A stretch of DNA of 64,000 nt from Planctobacterium sp965279005 (lineage in GTDB: Bacteria > Pseudomonadota > Gammaproteobacteria > Enterobacterales > Alteromonadaceae), in contig CBDIHK010000029.1 in the NCBI GenBank assembly GCA_965279005.1, positions 620,001 to 684,000 of the forward strand. The letters are read 5' to 3'. Shown piece by piece: positions 16,310 through 25,160 of this stretch. The notes beneath the pieces were generated by a model that was not told the DNA's origin, searched no databases, and worked only from the letters and a program-made list of their open reading frames with translations. A program made the translations under genes and the position numbers. Each line of letters starts with the position of its first letter. Position 1 is the first letter of the stretch.

Positions 16310-17131
16310 TCACCCATCAGACAAAAACGATTTAATCACTTCACGGTAATTCCGGCTCACCTTGATCCGATCTAAGCCACCGAGTTCCAAAAAGAACTCG
16401 CCTTTGGTATGTGGAATAACTTTTTGAATAAATTCCAAATTGACGATGGTTGAACGGTGCACCCGCTTAAACCTATCAGGATCCAAATCGTCAAGTAAAT
16501 CTTTTAAAGTAGTCCGTTTGATATGGGTTTCACCATCGGCGTGAAGACAACAATAATCACCTGCTGCATCAACCCAGGCAATTTTTTCCTGTTCTAGCAG
16601 GGTAATTTCATCCCGTTCCTTAATCACAATCTTTTTGTCTTTGCGGTTGCCGTCAGCTTGTGCAGCCAACTCCCCGACATCGCCCATGTAGTGTTTAGTC
16701 GGTTGTTGGGGCATAGTGCTGAGCGCTTCCATAATCCTATCTTTGTCGCCTTCTGCGCCTTCAGCTTGCAAGCGTTGCTTGGCGCGTTCTATCGATTTCG
16801 CAATACGCTCTGCATCGATGGGTTTGAGGATATAATCTACCGCGTGGATCTCAAAAGCATCCACAGCGTATTGATCATAGGCAGTGGTGAAGATCACTAA
16901 TGGCATGGTGTCAGCTTGCAGGGAAGTGATGACATCAAAGCCATTGAGCCCTGGCATTTCAATATCTAAAAACACTATATCAGGCGACAACTCCATAATT
17001 TTGGCCACTGCTTCCCGGCCATTACTGCATTCAGCCAATACTTCAACCGAGCCAAGTTTGTTCAATTTTGCCCGCAATAAACTTAAGGCAAGTGGTTCGT
17101 CATCGACTATGATACCGGTGATTTTGCTCAT
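16310..17131 (-). CDS. LytTR-type response regulator
   Basis: A 273-residue regulator; the ATG at 17131 (MSKITGIIVDDEP) is preferred over an upstream one. Residues of about 1-120 are a receiver domain with acidic pocket DDE, phospho-acceptor Asp in DIVFLDIEMPG, and the conserved Lys in DYILKPID. The C-terminal 100 residues are a LytTR DNA-binding domain (EQEKIAWVDAAGDYCCLH, RVHRSTIVNLEFI). It pairs with the LytS-type kinase gene 39 bases upstream. Target genes are not identified. The divergent sugar porter beyond the kinase is a candidate, as in other LytS/LytTR pairs that control transporters. Confidence 0.92.
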   Translation of the reverse strand: MSKITGIIVDDEPLALSLLRAKLNKLGSVEVLAECSNGREAVAKIMELSPDIVFLDIEMPGLNGFDVITSLQADTMPLVIFTTAYDQYAVDAFEIHAVDYILKPIDAERIAKSIERAKQRLQAEGAEGDKDRIMEALSTMPQQPTKHYMGDVGELAAQADGNRKDKKIVIKERDEITLLEQEKIAWVDAAGDYCCLHADGETHIKRTTLKDLLDDLDPDRFKRVHRSTIVNLEFIQKVIPHTKGEFFLELGGLDRIKVSRNYREVIKSFLSDG

Positions 17132-17170
17132 TGTTTTTTGTTCTCCGCAGTACCGTTCCATTGGCACTTA

Positions 17171-18319
17171 CTAAACCTGCTGCTCAAACGGGATGCGAAT
17201 GGTAGTGCGCAGCCCGCCGGAAGCTTCGATATTTATTTTTACGCTGTACTGGTCGCCGTAAAGCGCTTTCAGCCTCTCGTCAGTATTGCGCAGGCCAACG
17301 CCGCGCCCCGTCGTACTTTGAATTTTAGTCTTGGCAATCTTGGTGCCACCACCTGTATCAAATAATGATAACACTAGCATACCTTCTTGCACTTTGGCCT
17401 CAATACCAATAACCCCACCTTTTTCACTTTTGGCAATGGCATGCTTCATTGAGTTCTCAATTATGGGTTGCATCAACAAACTGGGCAGCAGGCCCGGCAA
17501 AGCTTCAGGAGCAATATCAAACAAGAGCTTCAACCGGTTGCCAAAGCGGGTTTTTTCAATGTCCAAGTACAGGTTTAGGGCATTGAGTTCGTGCTCCAAG
17601 GCGATCTTGTTATCTGGATTGTGATCCAACGAATAACGCAGGAACTTGCTCAGTTTAACCGTCATTTCCTGTGCGGTTTCGGTCATTTCTGCTTCAACCA
17701 AGGAATTTATGGCGTTTAGGGTATTGCACAGGAAATGGGGATTGAGTTGGTAGCGCAGCATCTTAAGCTGTGCATCCCTGGCAATAGCCTGGGCCTGCAC
17801 CCTCTGTAGCTGCGCATCTTTTGCCTCAGCCTGTGCTTGCAGCATTATACTGTGTTCTTTTTCCAATAAGTTGTAGTAGCGGATCCCGTGGAATACCCCC
17901 GCCCAACATAAAAAGATAAAAATACTGCCAAAATACCAACCGCCAAAATCGATCCAAATGTCTTTCTCCTCGGTCATAAATTGGAACAGGCCAATGCGGA
18001 AAATTGTCCAAACAAATGAGGCAACCAAAACCAGCAAGAATACCAACCCTAAGCGAGTTAGCATGCGCCTTTCCCATATCATTTTAAAAGCAGCAACTAA
18101 AGCTTGGGTGAGTAAAAATCCAAATACCGCCTGTAACAAGGTATGGGCGATGTAAGTGAGCTCAAATTGTTCGTACCAAACTGTCAGGGTAAAAAAGCTC
18201 ACAGCACTGACGAGTACCCAAAAGCCAATTTGCCATATCCAAAACAAAAAAGTGATATCTTCAGCCAGTCGCTGCTCTATCTTGGCCCGCCAGCTAAGTT
18301 GCTTTGGCATCTCTGTCAT
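17171..18319 (-). CDS. LytS/YehU-type sensor histidine kinase
   Basis: A 382-residue kinase with four hydrophobic helices in the first 140 residues, a coiled coil rich in Ala, Gln and Lys (about 155-190), then a His_kinase domain. The phospho-acceptor His lies in QLNPHFLCNTLNAINSL, the N box in QPIIENSMKHAI, and the G box in GRGVGLRNTDERL. The sensor has no recognisable ligand domain, so the signal is probably membrane-associated. It sits upstream of, and is probably cotranscribed with, its LytTR regulator. Divergent from the sugar porter at 18523, with a 203-base spacer. Confidence 0.9.
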   Translation of the reverse strand: MTEMPKQLSWRAKIEQRLAEDITFLFWIWQIGFWVLVSAVSFFTLTVWYEQFELTYIAHTLLQAVFGFLLTQALVAAFKMIWERRMLTRLGLVFLLVLVASFVWTIFRIGLFQFMTEEKDIWIDFGGWYFGSIFIFLCWAGVFHGIRYYNLLEKEHSIMLQAQAEAKDAQLQRVQAQAIARDAQLKMLRYQLNPHFLCNTLNAINSLVEAEMTETAQEMTVKLSKFLRYSLDHNPDNKIALEHELNALNLYLDIEKTRFGNRLKLLFDIAPEALPGLLPSLLMQPIIENSMKHAIAKSEKGGVIGIEAKVQEGMLVLSLFDTGGGTKIAKTKIQSTTGRGVGLRNTDERLKALYGDQYSVKINIEASGGLRTTIRIPFEQQV

Positions 18320-18522
18320 TGTCCCTCGCCATTAACGTCCCCAAACTGGGATAATAATTAACATTCTACTAACATTTACCAACTATAGGATATATCCACT
18401 GCAACTTGCTAATTGTCCAGTTCATCTCATTTGTCACAATTGTATAAAAAGGTAACTTAAGTTAAGAAGTTAGCATACGCTTCGCTAAATAAAGCAGAAC
18501 GAAAAACCCAAGGCCAGTAAAC

Positions 18523-20112
18523 ATGTCAAACACCTCCCATAGCATCGCCATCACCAAAATAGCGTTAATTGTCGCCTTGGGTGGCTTTTTGATGGGGTTC
18601 GACGCCTCTGTGATATCAGGTGTCGTTAAATTTATAGAAATTGAATTTGCCCTCACCAAAATCGAGCTGGGCTGGGCAGTATCATCCCTTACCTTGACAG
18701 CGACCGCGGCAATGATGGCGGCTGGCCCATTGGCAGATAAATATGGCCGCAAACCTATCCTAAACCTTGCCGCATTGCTGTTTTTATTATCGGCGCTATT
18801 TTCTGCGATCGCACCAGACTTCTTAACCTTGGTGCTTGCCCGCATGTTAGGTGGCTTTGGTGTGGGTGCCGCATTAATTATCGCCCCCATGTACATTGCA
18901 GAGGTCTCACCTGCGAAGCTGCGAGGGCGTATGGTTTCCCTTAACCAGCTAAACATCGTGGTAGGCATCTCCGTTGCGTTTTTCAGTAACTATTTAATTC
19001 TGCAACTGGGCGATAGCACCGCACAGTGGGCGCTTGGGATGGGTTTTGCCGAATATAACTGGCGCTGGATGCTGGGTGTTGAAGCCATCCCAGCCCTTTT
19101 GTATTTGTTGTTTTTGCAGTTTGTGCCAGAAAGCCCGCGCTGGCTGTTGGCCCAGAACCGGGAGCAAGAGGCTGCCAAGGTATTGGGCAGCATCAACGAT
19201 GCAGACGTGGTGCAAAAGGAGATAGTCGAAATTCGCAAAAACCTGGCACTACACCAGGCTGAGGTTAAAGAGCCCGTTTGGCAGAAACTCAAGGGCTTAC
19301 TCAACCCCAAGTTACGGCTCGTCATGTTTGTTGGCATAAGCATAGCGATACTGCAACAAATCACAGGTATCAACGCAGTATTTTTCTATGCCCCGATGAT
19401 ATTTGAGCAATCGGGCATGGGCACCGATGCGGCCTTTATGCAAGCCATAGCGGTGGGTCTCACTAACCTGGTATTTACCCTAGTCGCTATTTATCTCATT
19501 GATAAAATTGGACGCAAGCTGTTGTTGATGGTTGGGGTTGCCGGAATAGCGGTGTCCATGTTGAGCCTGGCACATGGTTTTTACTCGGCGAAATACCAGT
19601 TCACTGAACAAAGCTACCAAACATTGCCCGAAGAAGTGCAAACGCCAGCAATGGCGGCACTTAAAAATGTTAGCTTTTCCGACGAATTGAGCTTTAAAGC
19701 CGATGTAAGGCGTGCGTTGGGTGATGAGCTGTACCAAGCCCACGAGTCAAGTATCGTGCGCGCGGCTATCACTATGAACCAGACACAGGTGCTCGCCAGC
19801 ATCCTGGCGTTTGTGGCCTGCTTTGCCTTTTCCTTGGGCCCAGTCATGTGGGTATTGTTTTCGGAGCTATTCCCCAACTACATCCGCGGGGTTGCCATTT
19901 CTTTTGTCGGCCTAATAAACTCAGGGATTAGCTTTTTAGTGCAACTGGTGTTCCCCTGGGAGCTTGCTACCTTGGGCAGCGCCACCACCTTTATGCTGTA
20001 TGGCGTGTTTGCGGTAATCGGCTTGTTTATCGTTGTCAAATACGTGCCAGAAACCAAAGGCCGCAGTTTGGAAGAGTTGGAACAAATACTGGCAAGTGGC
20101 AAAAACCGCTAG
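18523..20112 (+). CDS. MFS sugar porter (SP family)
   Basis: A 529-residue inner-membrane transporter with twelve predicted helices and sugar-porter signatures: GFDASVISG in helix 1, DKYGRKP in loop 2-3, PESPRWL after helix 6, QQITGINAVFFYAP in helix 7, DKIGRK in loop 8-9 and PETKGRSLEELE at the end. Loop 9-10 is unusually long (about 90 residues, periplasmic side). Such proteins move monosaccharides such as glucose or xylose by proton symport. Next to a LytS/LytTR pair that may control it. It could import glucose released by the beta-glucan enzymes further along. Confidence 0.92.
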   Translation: MSNTSHSIAITKIALIVALGGFLMGFDASVISGVVKFIEIEFALTKIELGWAVSSLTLTATAAMMAAGPLADKYGRKPILNLAALLFLLSALFSAIAPDFLTLVLARMLGGFGVGAALIIAPMYIAEVSPAKLRGRMVSLNQLNIVVGISVAFFSNYLILQLGDSTAQWALGMGFAEYNWRWMLGVEAIPALLYLLFLQFVPESPRWLLAQNREQEAAKVLGSINDADVVQKEIVEIRKNLALHQAEVKEPVWQKLKGLLNPKLRLVMFVGISIAILQQITGINAVFFYAPMIFEQSGMGTDAAFMQAIAVGLTNLVFTLVAIYLIDKIGRKLLLMVGVAGIAVSMLSLAHGFYSAKYQFTEQSYQTLPEEVQTPAMAALKNVSFSDELSFKADVRRALGDELYQAHESSIVRAAITMNQTQVLASILAFVACFAFSLGPVMWVLFSELFPNYIRGVAISFVGLINSGISFLVQLVFPWELATLGSATTFMLYGVFAVIGLFIVVKYVPETKGRSLEELEQILASGKNR

Positions 20113-20293
20113 AAGCGTATTAACCTTTAATATGCGCTTGGGGTATCAGCAAGATGCCCCATAAAGACCCAAAATCAATACTAGCAACAACCGTTGCTTT
20201 GCCACTATAATCCGCGCCGTCTTCAAACATTAGGACAGCCTTGACCACCTGCTAATTCCAAGTTTGTGTTGTATAGGGCTCGATAAGGAAAAT

Positions 20294-20968
20294 ATGTTGA
20301 CCCGTTCTATTCTGTTTCTATTTAGCATTTTATCTTCTTTCCAGGCACTGTCAGGCCAGGTATACAGCCAAATACCAGATAAAATTATCCCAGGTGACAG
20401 TTATGTGTTTTATTCCCATGGCTATATCGTTGAGGGTGATAATCCGAAACCGGTTGATACCCGATTTGGTTGGGGACTCTATGACTTCCCGGCGATTAAA
20501 CAAGCGTTGTCAGACCCTAGCTACCATGTAATAGCCCATCACCGGCCTAAAGATACCGACCCATTTGAATATGCCACCACACTGAACCAGCAAATTCGGG
20601 AGTTAGTAGCGGCCGGTGTTAACCCTAAAAATATCACTATTGTGGGCTTTTCCCGAGGTGCCTTTATTACCGGCCTAACTTCCGACAAGGTTTCGGACCT
20701 TAGGGTCAACACCGTTATTCTGGCAGGCTGTGGCCGCTTAGTTTGGAAAAAGCATACCGACATTAAGGTGTATGGCCACGTGCTATCCATCTACGAAAAA
20801 AGCGATAAATCTGGCACATGTGAAAAGCTGAAAAATAAAAGCTATAGCGTTGATTCTTTTACTGAAATGGCCATAGATACTGGGCTAGAGCACGGTGCCT
20901 TTTACCGTCCAATTCCTGAATGGGTTGAGCCGGTTAAAGCCTTTATTAAAACGCGAGGGGTCAATTAG
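20294..20968 (+). CDS. Secreted alpha/beta-hydrolase-like protein
   Basis: A 224-residue protein; the ATG at 20294 follows an AAGGAA site and gives a signal peptide (MLTRSILFLFSILSSFQALS). The mature part has an alpha/beta-hydrolase look: YVFYSHGYIVEG (oxyanion strand), nucleophile elbow GFSRGA, and a late His in LEHGAFY. Substrate unknown. Only 11 bases separate it from the metallo-beta-lactamase-fold gene, so the two are probably cotranscribed. Confidence 0.75.
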   Translation: MLTRSILFLFSILSSFQALSGQVYSQIPDKIIPGDSYVFYSHGYIVEGDNPKPVDTRFGWGLYDFPAIKQALSDPSYHVIAHHRPKDTDPFEYATTLNQQIRELVAAGVNPKNITIVGFSRGAFITGLTSDKVSDLRVNTVILAGCGRLVWKKHTDIKVYGHVLSIYEKSDKSGTCEKLKNKSYSVDSFTEMAIDTGLEHGAFYRPIPEWVEPVKAFIKTRGVN

Positions 20969-20979
20969 GGTCGGCGAAG

Positions 20980-21816
20980 ATGCGACAGATACTACTGGTT
21001 TTAGTATTAATGTTTGCCTTTAAATTAAATGCGAACCAGACTCCCGCCATGACCCCGGAAAATGGCTATGTTGAGCCATTCCAGATATTGGACAACATAT
21101 ATTATGTGGGCGACAAATGGGTGTCGGCATACTTGGTTGATACAACAGAAGGTTTGGTACTAATCGATACGCTGGACTTTCCCTACAGCCAATGGATCCC
21201 TGAAAGCCTGGAAAAGCTGGGGCTGGCGAATAAAGAGGTAAAGTACATTATCATAACCCACGGCCATTCAGATCACGTTGGGGGAGCGGGCTACCTGCAA
21301 TCAAAATATGGTGCCAGAGTTATCATCACGGAAACGGACTTTAGATTAACCCGACAGCAGTCATTGATGCAGCGGGGCGTAAGCCGCTATCCACTACCGA
21401 AAGTGGAAGAGTTTGCATCGGATAATTCACACCTGGTTGTTGGAGACACGGTCTTTAAGCTATACATCACCCCGGGCCACACAGATGGTAGTTTATCAGT
21501 GGATTTTAACCTAAAGCATAAAGGGAAAACGCATCGAGCCTTTGTGGTAGGTGGCCATAGCACAAACTCTAGGTATCCAACACAAATCGAGGCACTTATT
21601 GCCAGCCTAAACCGCATACAGTCAATCGCCAGCCAAAAGCCCATTGTGGATATCAACCTAGCTAACCATCCCCATAAAAACAAGCTTCTGGAAAATCAGA
21701 AGCTGCAATTGCAAACAGCAACTGGAAATCCTTTCATTGATCAGAATAGCTTTATTGGCTTTTTGAGCAGCCAGATAGCAGAAGCAGAAAATAAACTTAA
21801 GTTGTTATCAGAGTAA
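20980..21816 (+). CDS. Metallo-beta-lactamase-fold hydrolase, B3-like
   Basis: A 278-residue exported protein with a signal peptide (MRQILLVLVLMFAFKLNA). Zinc ligands are present: HGHSDH, PGHTDGS and NHPHK, an arrangement close to subclass B3 beta-lactamases. It may hydrolyse beta-lactams or another ester, amide or lactone; sequence alone does not decide. The SP-x-GHT region carries Asp in GHTDGS. In a likely two-gene operon with an alpha/beta hydrolase. Confidence 0.8.
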   Translation: MRQILLVLVLMFAFKLNANQTPAMTPENGYVEPFQILDNIYYVGDKWVSAYLVDTTEGLVLIDTLDFPYSQWIPESLEKLGLANKEVKYIIITHGHSDHVGGAGYLQSKYGARVIITETDFRLTRQQSLMQRGVSRYPLPKVEEFASDNSHLVVGDTVFKLYITPGHTDGSLSVDFNLKHKGKTHRAFVVGGHSTNSRYPTQIEALIASLNRIQSIASQKPIVDINLANHPHKNKLLENQKLQLQTATGNPFIDQNSFIGFLSSQIAEAENKLKLLSE

Positions 21817-21843
21817 AGTGGCATTGCTGTAAATGTCAGTAAC

Positions 21844-22950
21844 TCATTTCATATAGATTTTTTCAAGCACAGTTTGATAATCACTCCTTAAGACGGAATT
21901 ATCTCCCGCAAAGCTTTTGGAGATAAGTTGGAATTGCAGTTTGTGCCAGTTGTTGTTCTCAATTAAGTCCTTTATCTTCGGGACATTAGATTCATCCAAG
22001 CCCCCCATCCTCATCAACACCTTGACGCCCAAGGAATTGACAAAGTCCTTGCCGTCATAGTGATCCCTTATCAGGGACAAAATAATGCCACCTTCTAAAA
22101 AATGGCCGCCAATGGAAGTCACATAGTTATGGCTCCCGTAGAGGTTCAACCCCCGCTGGGACCAATCAATGCTGCCCACCCGATACTCTTTCGCCCTGCC
22201 GATTTCTTGGATTTCATCCAGTACCGCTTGGGCTATTTCGTCACTGGCGCACCAAATTACCCGGGCATCTGGATAGCGTTTTAATAATAACGGTACCTTA
22301 TCCCTGACGGTGTCGTATTGCCAATCAGTGTACAACACTTGTTCCAAGCGAAACTGCCCTTTGCCCGCTATATAATCAGTCAAGCCTCTATTTCGCAAAT
22401 AAGACACCGAGGAATCACGCGACCCTGAAATTGCAATAATGCCTGCCGGGGAACCTGCTTTTCTTTGCACACCATCCAAGAGTTTTTCAGCTAACAAACG
22501 CCCCGCATGGTAATCGTCAGGCACAACATGGCCTATCCAATTTTTATATTTTTGCCGAGGTAATCCAATTGCCTCTGAGTGCTGGTCTGGCACTTCTAAA
22601 TTGCCAGTGATCACTTTGACCTTGGTGCCTTCAAATTTCTCTAATAACTTGTCAGCGACATTAATTTTCAATAAAGCAACGACATAGTCAGTTTCTTCCA
22701 CATTGACTTTTTCAAGCGCGTCCATATAGGCAAAGCGATCCAGGCCTTTTGAATGGATGATGGTAAGATCGATATTGAGATCCCTTGCTGCTGCCAACAT
22801 CGCTTTGTCATAGTGCTGCCAGTAACCGGTTCCAGGGGGGTTGGGGGAAACGAAGGTCACGCGGATTTCACTGCCAGCCCAAGCCAATTTTGCAACCATT
22901 AACACGGTTAATATGCACAACCGAATGCAATGCCTGAGACTAGAAATCAT
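21844..22950 (-). CDS. Periplasmic sugar-binding-like protein (type 1 fold)
   Basis: A 368-residue protein with a signal peptide ending near LAWA. The mature part resembles ribose/galactose-type substrate-binding proteins: VTFVSPNPPGTGYWQHYDKA, ISGSRDSSVSYLRNRGL, VIWCASDEIAQAVLDEI and GSHNYVTSIGGHFLEGG. No ABC permease or ATPase gene is adjacent, so it may feed a distant transporter or act as a periplasmic ligand sensor for a signalling protein. The upstream 328 bases hold no gene. Confidence 0.78.
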   Translation of the reverse strand: MISSLRHCIRLCILTVLMVAKLAWAGSEIRVTFVSPNPPGTGYWQHYDKAMLAAARDLNIDLTIIHSKGLDRFAYMDALEKVNVEETDYVVALLKINVADKLLEKFEGTKVKVITGNLEVPDQHSEAIGLPRQKYKNWIGHVVPDDYHAGRLLAEKLLDGVQRKAGSPAGIIAISGSRDSSVSYLRNRGLTDYIAGKGQFRLEQVLYTDWQYDTVRDKVPLLLKRYPDARVIWCASDEIAQAVLDEIQEIGRAKEYRVGSIDWSQRGLNLYGSHNYVTSIGGHFLEGGIILSLIRDHYDGKDFVNSLGVKVLMRMGGLDESNVPKIKDLIENNNWHKLQFQLISKSFAGDNSVLRSDYQTVLEKIYMK

Positions 22951-23278
22951 AATGCAGTCCTACGCAAACCCAATGTGGATATTTAATCTATTCCACATCC
23001 TTAAAGATAGTTTTATTTGTTAATAAAATGTTACTGTAGCTAATTATTGTAGAGCATTTGTGCTTCGTCAAATTACAAATTAAAGCAAATCCCGGTCTTT
23101 TATGAGAATATTTTTTCAATACTAATCAATTATAAATAAGGGCAGCTGGAATGCACAAAGTCGATTAAATAAGCAGGCGTGGGCTCTTCCTACACTCTGT
23201 TTACAAACCAGATAAATGGCGCCCTAAAGTGACCCAGTTGTAGTCCGCTAAGTATTTGTAGCAGCCTATTTACTTTGG
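22951..23278. other. 328-base AT-rich intergenic region
   Basis: No ORF of note. It includes the upstream region of the leftward binding-protein gene and the end of the leftward DUF1707 gene. No clear hairpin terminator or recognisable operator was found. Confidence 0.4.
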
Positions 23279-23929
23279 TTATCTATGGGACTGGAATACC
23301 GCTTTCATCTGCTTAGCGAAAGCTACAAATTTTTCTTTGATGGTGCGCCGGATCGAAACTTCCAAAGATGCCAGGATAGATTTCCCTTCAATGGTAATAG
23401 TTGGTGCTTGCCGGTTGGCCACTGACACGGCCTTGTTTTCAATAGATCCAAGAATACCAAAGGCCTTGCAAACGACATTAACATCTTCAGGCACAAAGAT
23501 TTCATCACTACCGAGCACGGTCAATACTTCCACAGTGATCTGTTGGTGATGGAAAATGGCCTCGCTAAAGTCCAATTTCACGGAACCCAGCACATTTAAC
23601 ACTTTGATGCGTTTGGGTACCAACCACTGGCCGCTGCGTTCAGCCGAACCGATAACACAATTAAGCTGAACTGAATCCTCTTCTGGTGCTGCACCATAGC
23701 GGGTAGCAAACGTCTCGGCACGGGTGTTTTCAAATTTCTGATCTGGCTCTTTCGGCAGGTCTGCAGCTAGCGCAACTATTTCTTGGTGAGCGGTAGATTC
23801 CATCGCTTGATCCAGGCGGCGCTCAAATGCTTCAGCAGAGATAATGCCATGGCTGTAGTTTACAATCAGTTTATCAATAACTTCTTCGCGTACTTGCTCA
23901 ATTGGGCGATCTTCTAGTTTCACACTCAT
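23279..23929 (-). CDS. DUF1707 plus LiaF-like C-terminal domain protein
   Basis: A 216-residue protein without signal or membrane segment. Residues of about 1-60 match the DUF1707/SHOCT-like helical domain (VREEVIDKLIVNYSHGIIS, FERRLDQAM). Residues of about 85-190 form beta-strand repeats like the LiaF/cell-wall-active antibiotics response C-terminal domain (LNCVIGSAERSGQW, VLNVLGSVKLDFSEA, VLGSDEIFVPEDV). Probably a cytoplasmic or membrane-attached stress protein; partner unknown. Confidence 0.78.
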   Translation of the reverse strand: MSVKLEDRPIEQVREEVIDKLIVNYSHGIISAEAFERRLDQAMESTAHQEIVALAADLPKEPDQKFENTRAETFATRYGAAPEEDSVQLNCVIGSAERSGQWLVPKRIKVLNVLGSVKLDFSEAIFHHQQITVEVLTVLGSDEIFVPEDVNVVCKAFGILGSIENKAVSVANRQAPTITIEGKSILASLEVSIRRTIKEKFVAFAKQMKAVFQSHR

Positions 23930-24111
23930 GCCGTTGCTCCTGGTAAGGCGATGTCAGACCGACAATAGGAAGCAACATTTAAACCAAAAGTTTTCCCTAT
24001 ATAAATCATATAGATATGATTGGAGAGCGAATGCTATGTTGTGGTTTCTACCAATAGTTGGTGGTTTTACTTATAAATTAGGGAGTAATTGCCCCATTTG
24101 AAAACAGTGAA

Positions 24112-24142
24112 AAGCCTTGTTCCGATACAAAACAAGGCTTTG
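24112..24142 (-). terminator. Terminator of the GH149-GH17-GH17 operon
   Basis: Perfect 11-bp arms AAAGCCTTGTT and AACAAGGCTTT with a 9-base loop, 11 bases past the leftward GH17 stop. On the minus strand the stem ends in a short T-run. Confidence 0.85.
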
Positions 24143-24153
24143 CAGGAGAGTAT

Positions 24154-25074
24154 TTAGGCAGGTACTGGCAAAGTCGCTACAACTGGCTTGGGTGTGCGAT
24201 CCACCTTATAAAGCCCCCAGTGTTTTTCTGGCTCGGCAGGATCCGGCGATCCTTTCCAAGGCTCGTCAAAAGCTTCAAATACAAAGCAGAGCAAGTCGTC
24301 CTTTTGTGCCCATTCCACCAATTGCCTCACATATTCTTGTTGTAAGTCCTCGCTGGCATTATGGGGCTCGATACCCCGGCCATTGGATTGTGTTGTCCAA
24401 CCGGCTTCAGTGATGACAATCGGCATATGTGGATTAGCTGCGCGCACCTGGTTTACGTTCTGCTTGGTGTAGCTCAGGGCATTTTCAATGCTTTGGAATT
24501 CCCACACTGGGTAGGTATGCACCGAGATAAAATCCAAGTACTCTGTCAATGGTTTAAGCTTATCGTGCCAAGGCACGTAGTTTTCGCAGAAGGTGACTGG
24601 TTGCTTGACCCTGTCGCGCACGTTTTTGGCGTAGTCCACCAAATGCGGTACCGGAACCAGGTGATCCGTCCATTCAACGCTCGCCTCATTGCCAATCGAT
24701 ACTGCAAATACGGTCTCAGGGTAGGCATTTGCCAGCTCTACCATATCGTGAATGTTGTGGGCATTGGTATTCTGGTTTCTTTCCAAGGTTTCGCGATCAT
24801 ATTCAGCGCCCCAAGGACAATGGGGATTGCTGACTTCAGCGGCCAAATCCGTTCCCAGCATCACTTTAAAATGCAGCTTTTCATCTTCGATCACTTGCAG
24901 CACGGTTTTTGCGTGCTGGGTACAATCGTAAACCCTTAACACCGACCAATAGTCTTTCAAGATCAACAGGTCTTCTTTGATTTGCTCATACGTCGGAAAA
25001 ACGCCAGTCCTAGGATCCTGGCCTTCTCGATATCCCGAATAACAAATGGCGTTGCCTTTTGGTAGATTAATCAT
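24154..25074 (-). CDS. GH17 beta-1,3-glucan hydrolase, cytoplasmic (last gene of operon)
   Basis: A 306-residue TIM-barrel enzyme with no signal peptide (MINLPKGNAICYSGYREGQ). GH17 hallmarks are the acid/base Glu in VSIGNEASVEW and the nucleophile Glu in IVITEAGWTT, plus FVFEAFDEPWKG near the end. GH17 retaining enzymes act on beta-1,3-glucans; the missing signal suggests they trim imported laminari-oligosaccharides or transfer glucosyl units in the cytoplasm. Last of three genes after the GH149-like and another GH17. A hairpin with a T-run lies just before its GAGGAGC ribosome-binding site, so expression may be lower than that of the first two. Confidence 0.92.
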   Translation of the reverse strand: MINLPKGNAICYSGYREGQDPRTGVFPTYEQIKEDLLILKDYWSVLRVYDCTQHAKTVLQVIEDEKLHFKVMLGTDLAAEVSNPHCPWGAEYDRETLERNQNTNAHNIHDMVELANAYPETVFAVSIGNEASVEWTDHLVPVPHLVDYAKNVRDRVKQPVTFCENYVPWHDKLKPLTEYLDFISVHTYPVWEFQSIENALSYTKQNVNQVRAANPHMPIVITEAGWTTQSNGRGIEPHNASEDLQQEYVRQLVEWAQKDDLLCFVFEAFDEPWKGSPDPAEPEKHWGLYKVDRTPKPVVATLPVPA

Positions 25075-25087
25075 GGCATGCTCCTCT

Positions 25088-25119
25088 AAAAAATGCCGCT
25101 GCGAAACCGCAACGGCATT
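25088..25119 (-). terminator. Intercistronic hairpin with T-run before the last GH17
   Basis: On the minus strand AATGCCG-TTGCGG-TTT-CGCAGCGGCATT (one mismatch) is followed by a run of six T and then directly by the GAGGAGC site of the GH17 gene starting at 25074. It reads as a partial terminator or 3'-end protector between cistrons. Confidence 0.65.
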
Positions 25120-25160
25120 AGTAATTAATGTAATAGTTATAGGTAGGATAAAACCTGGCG

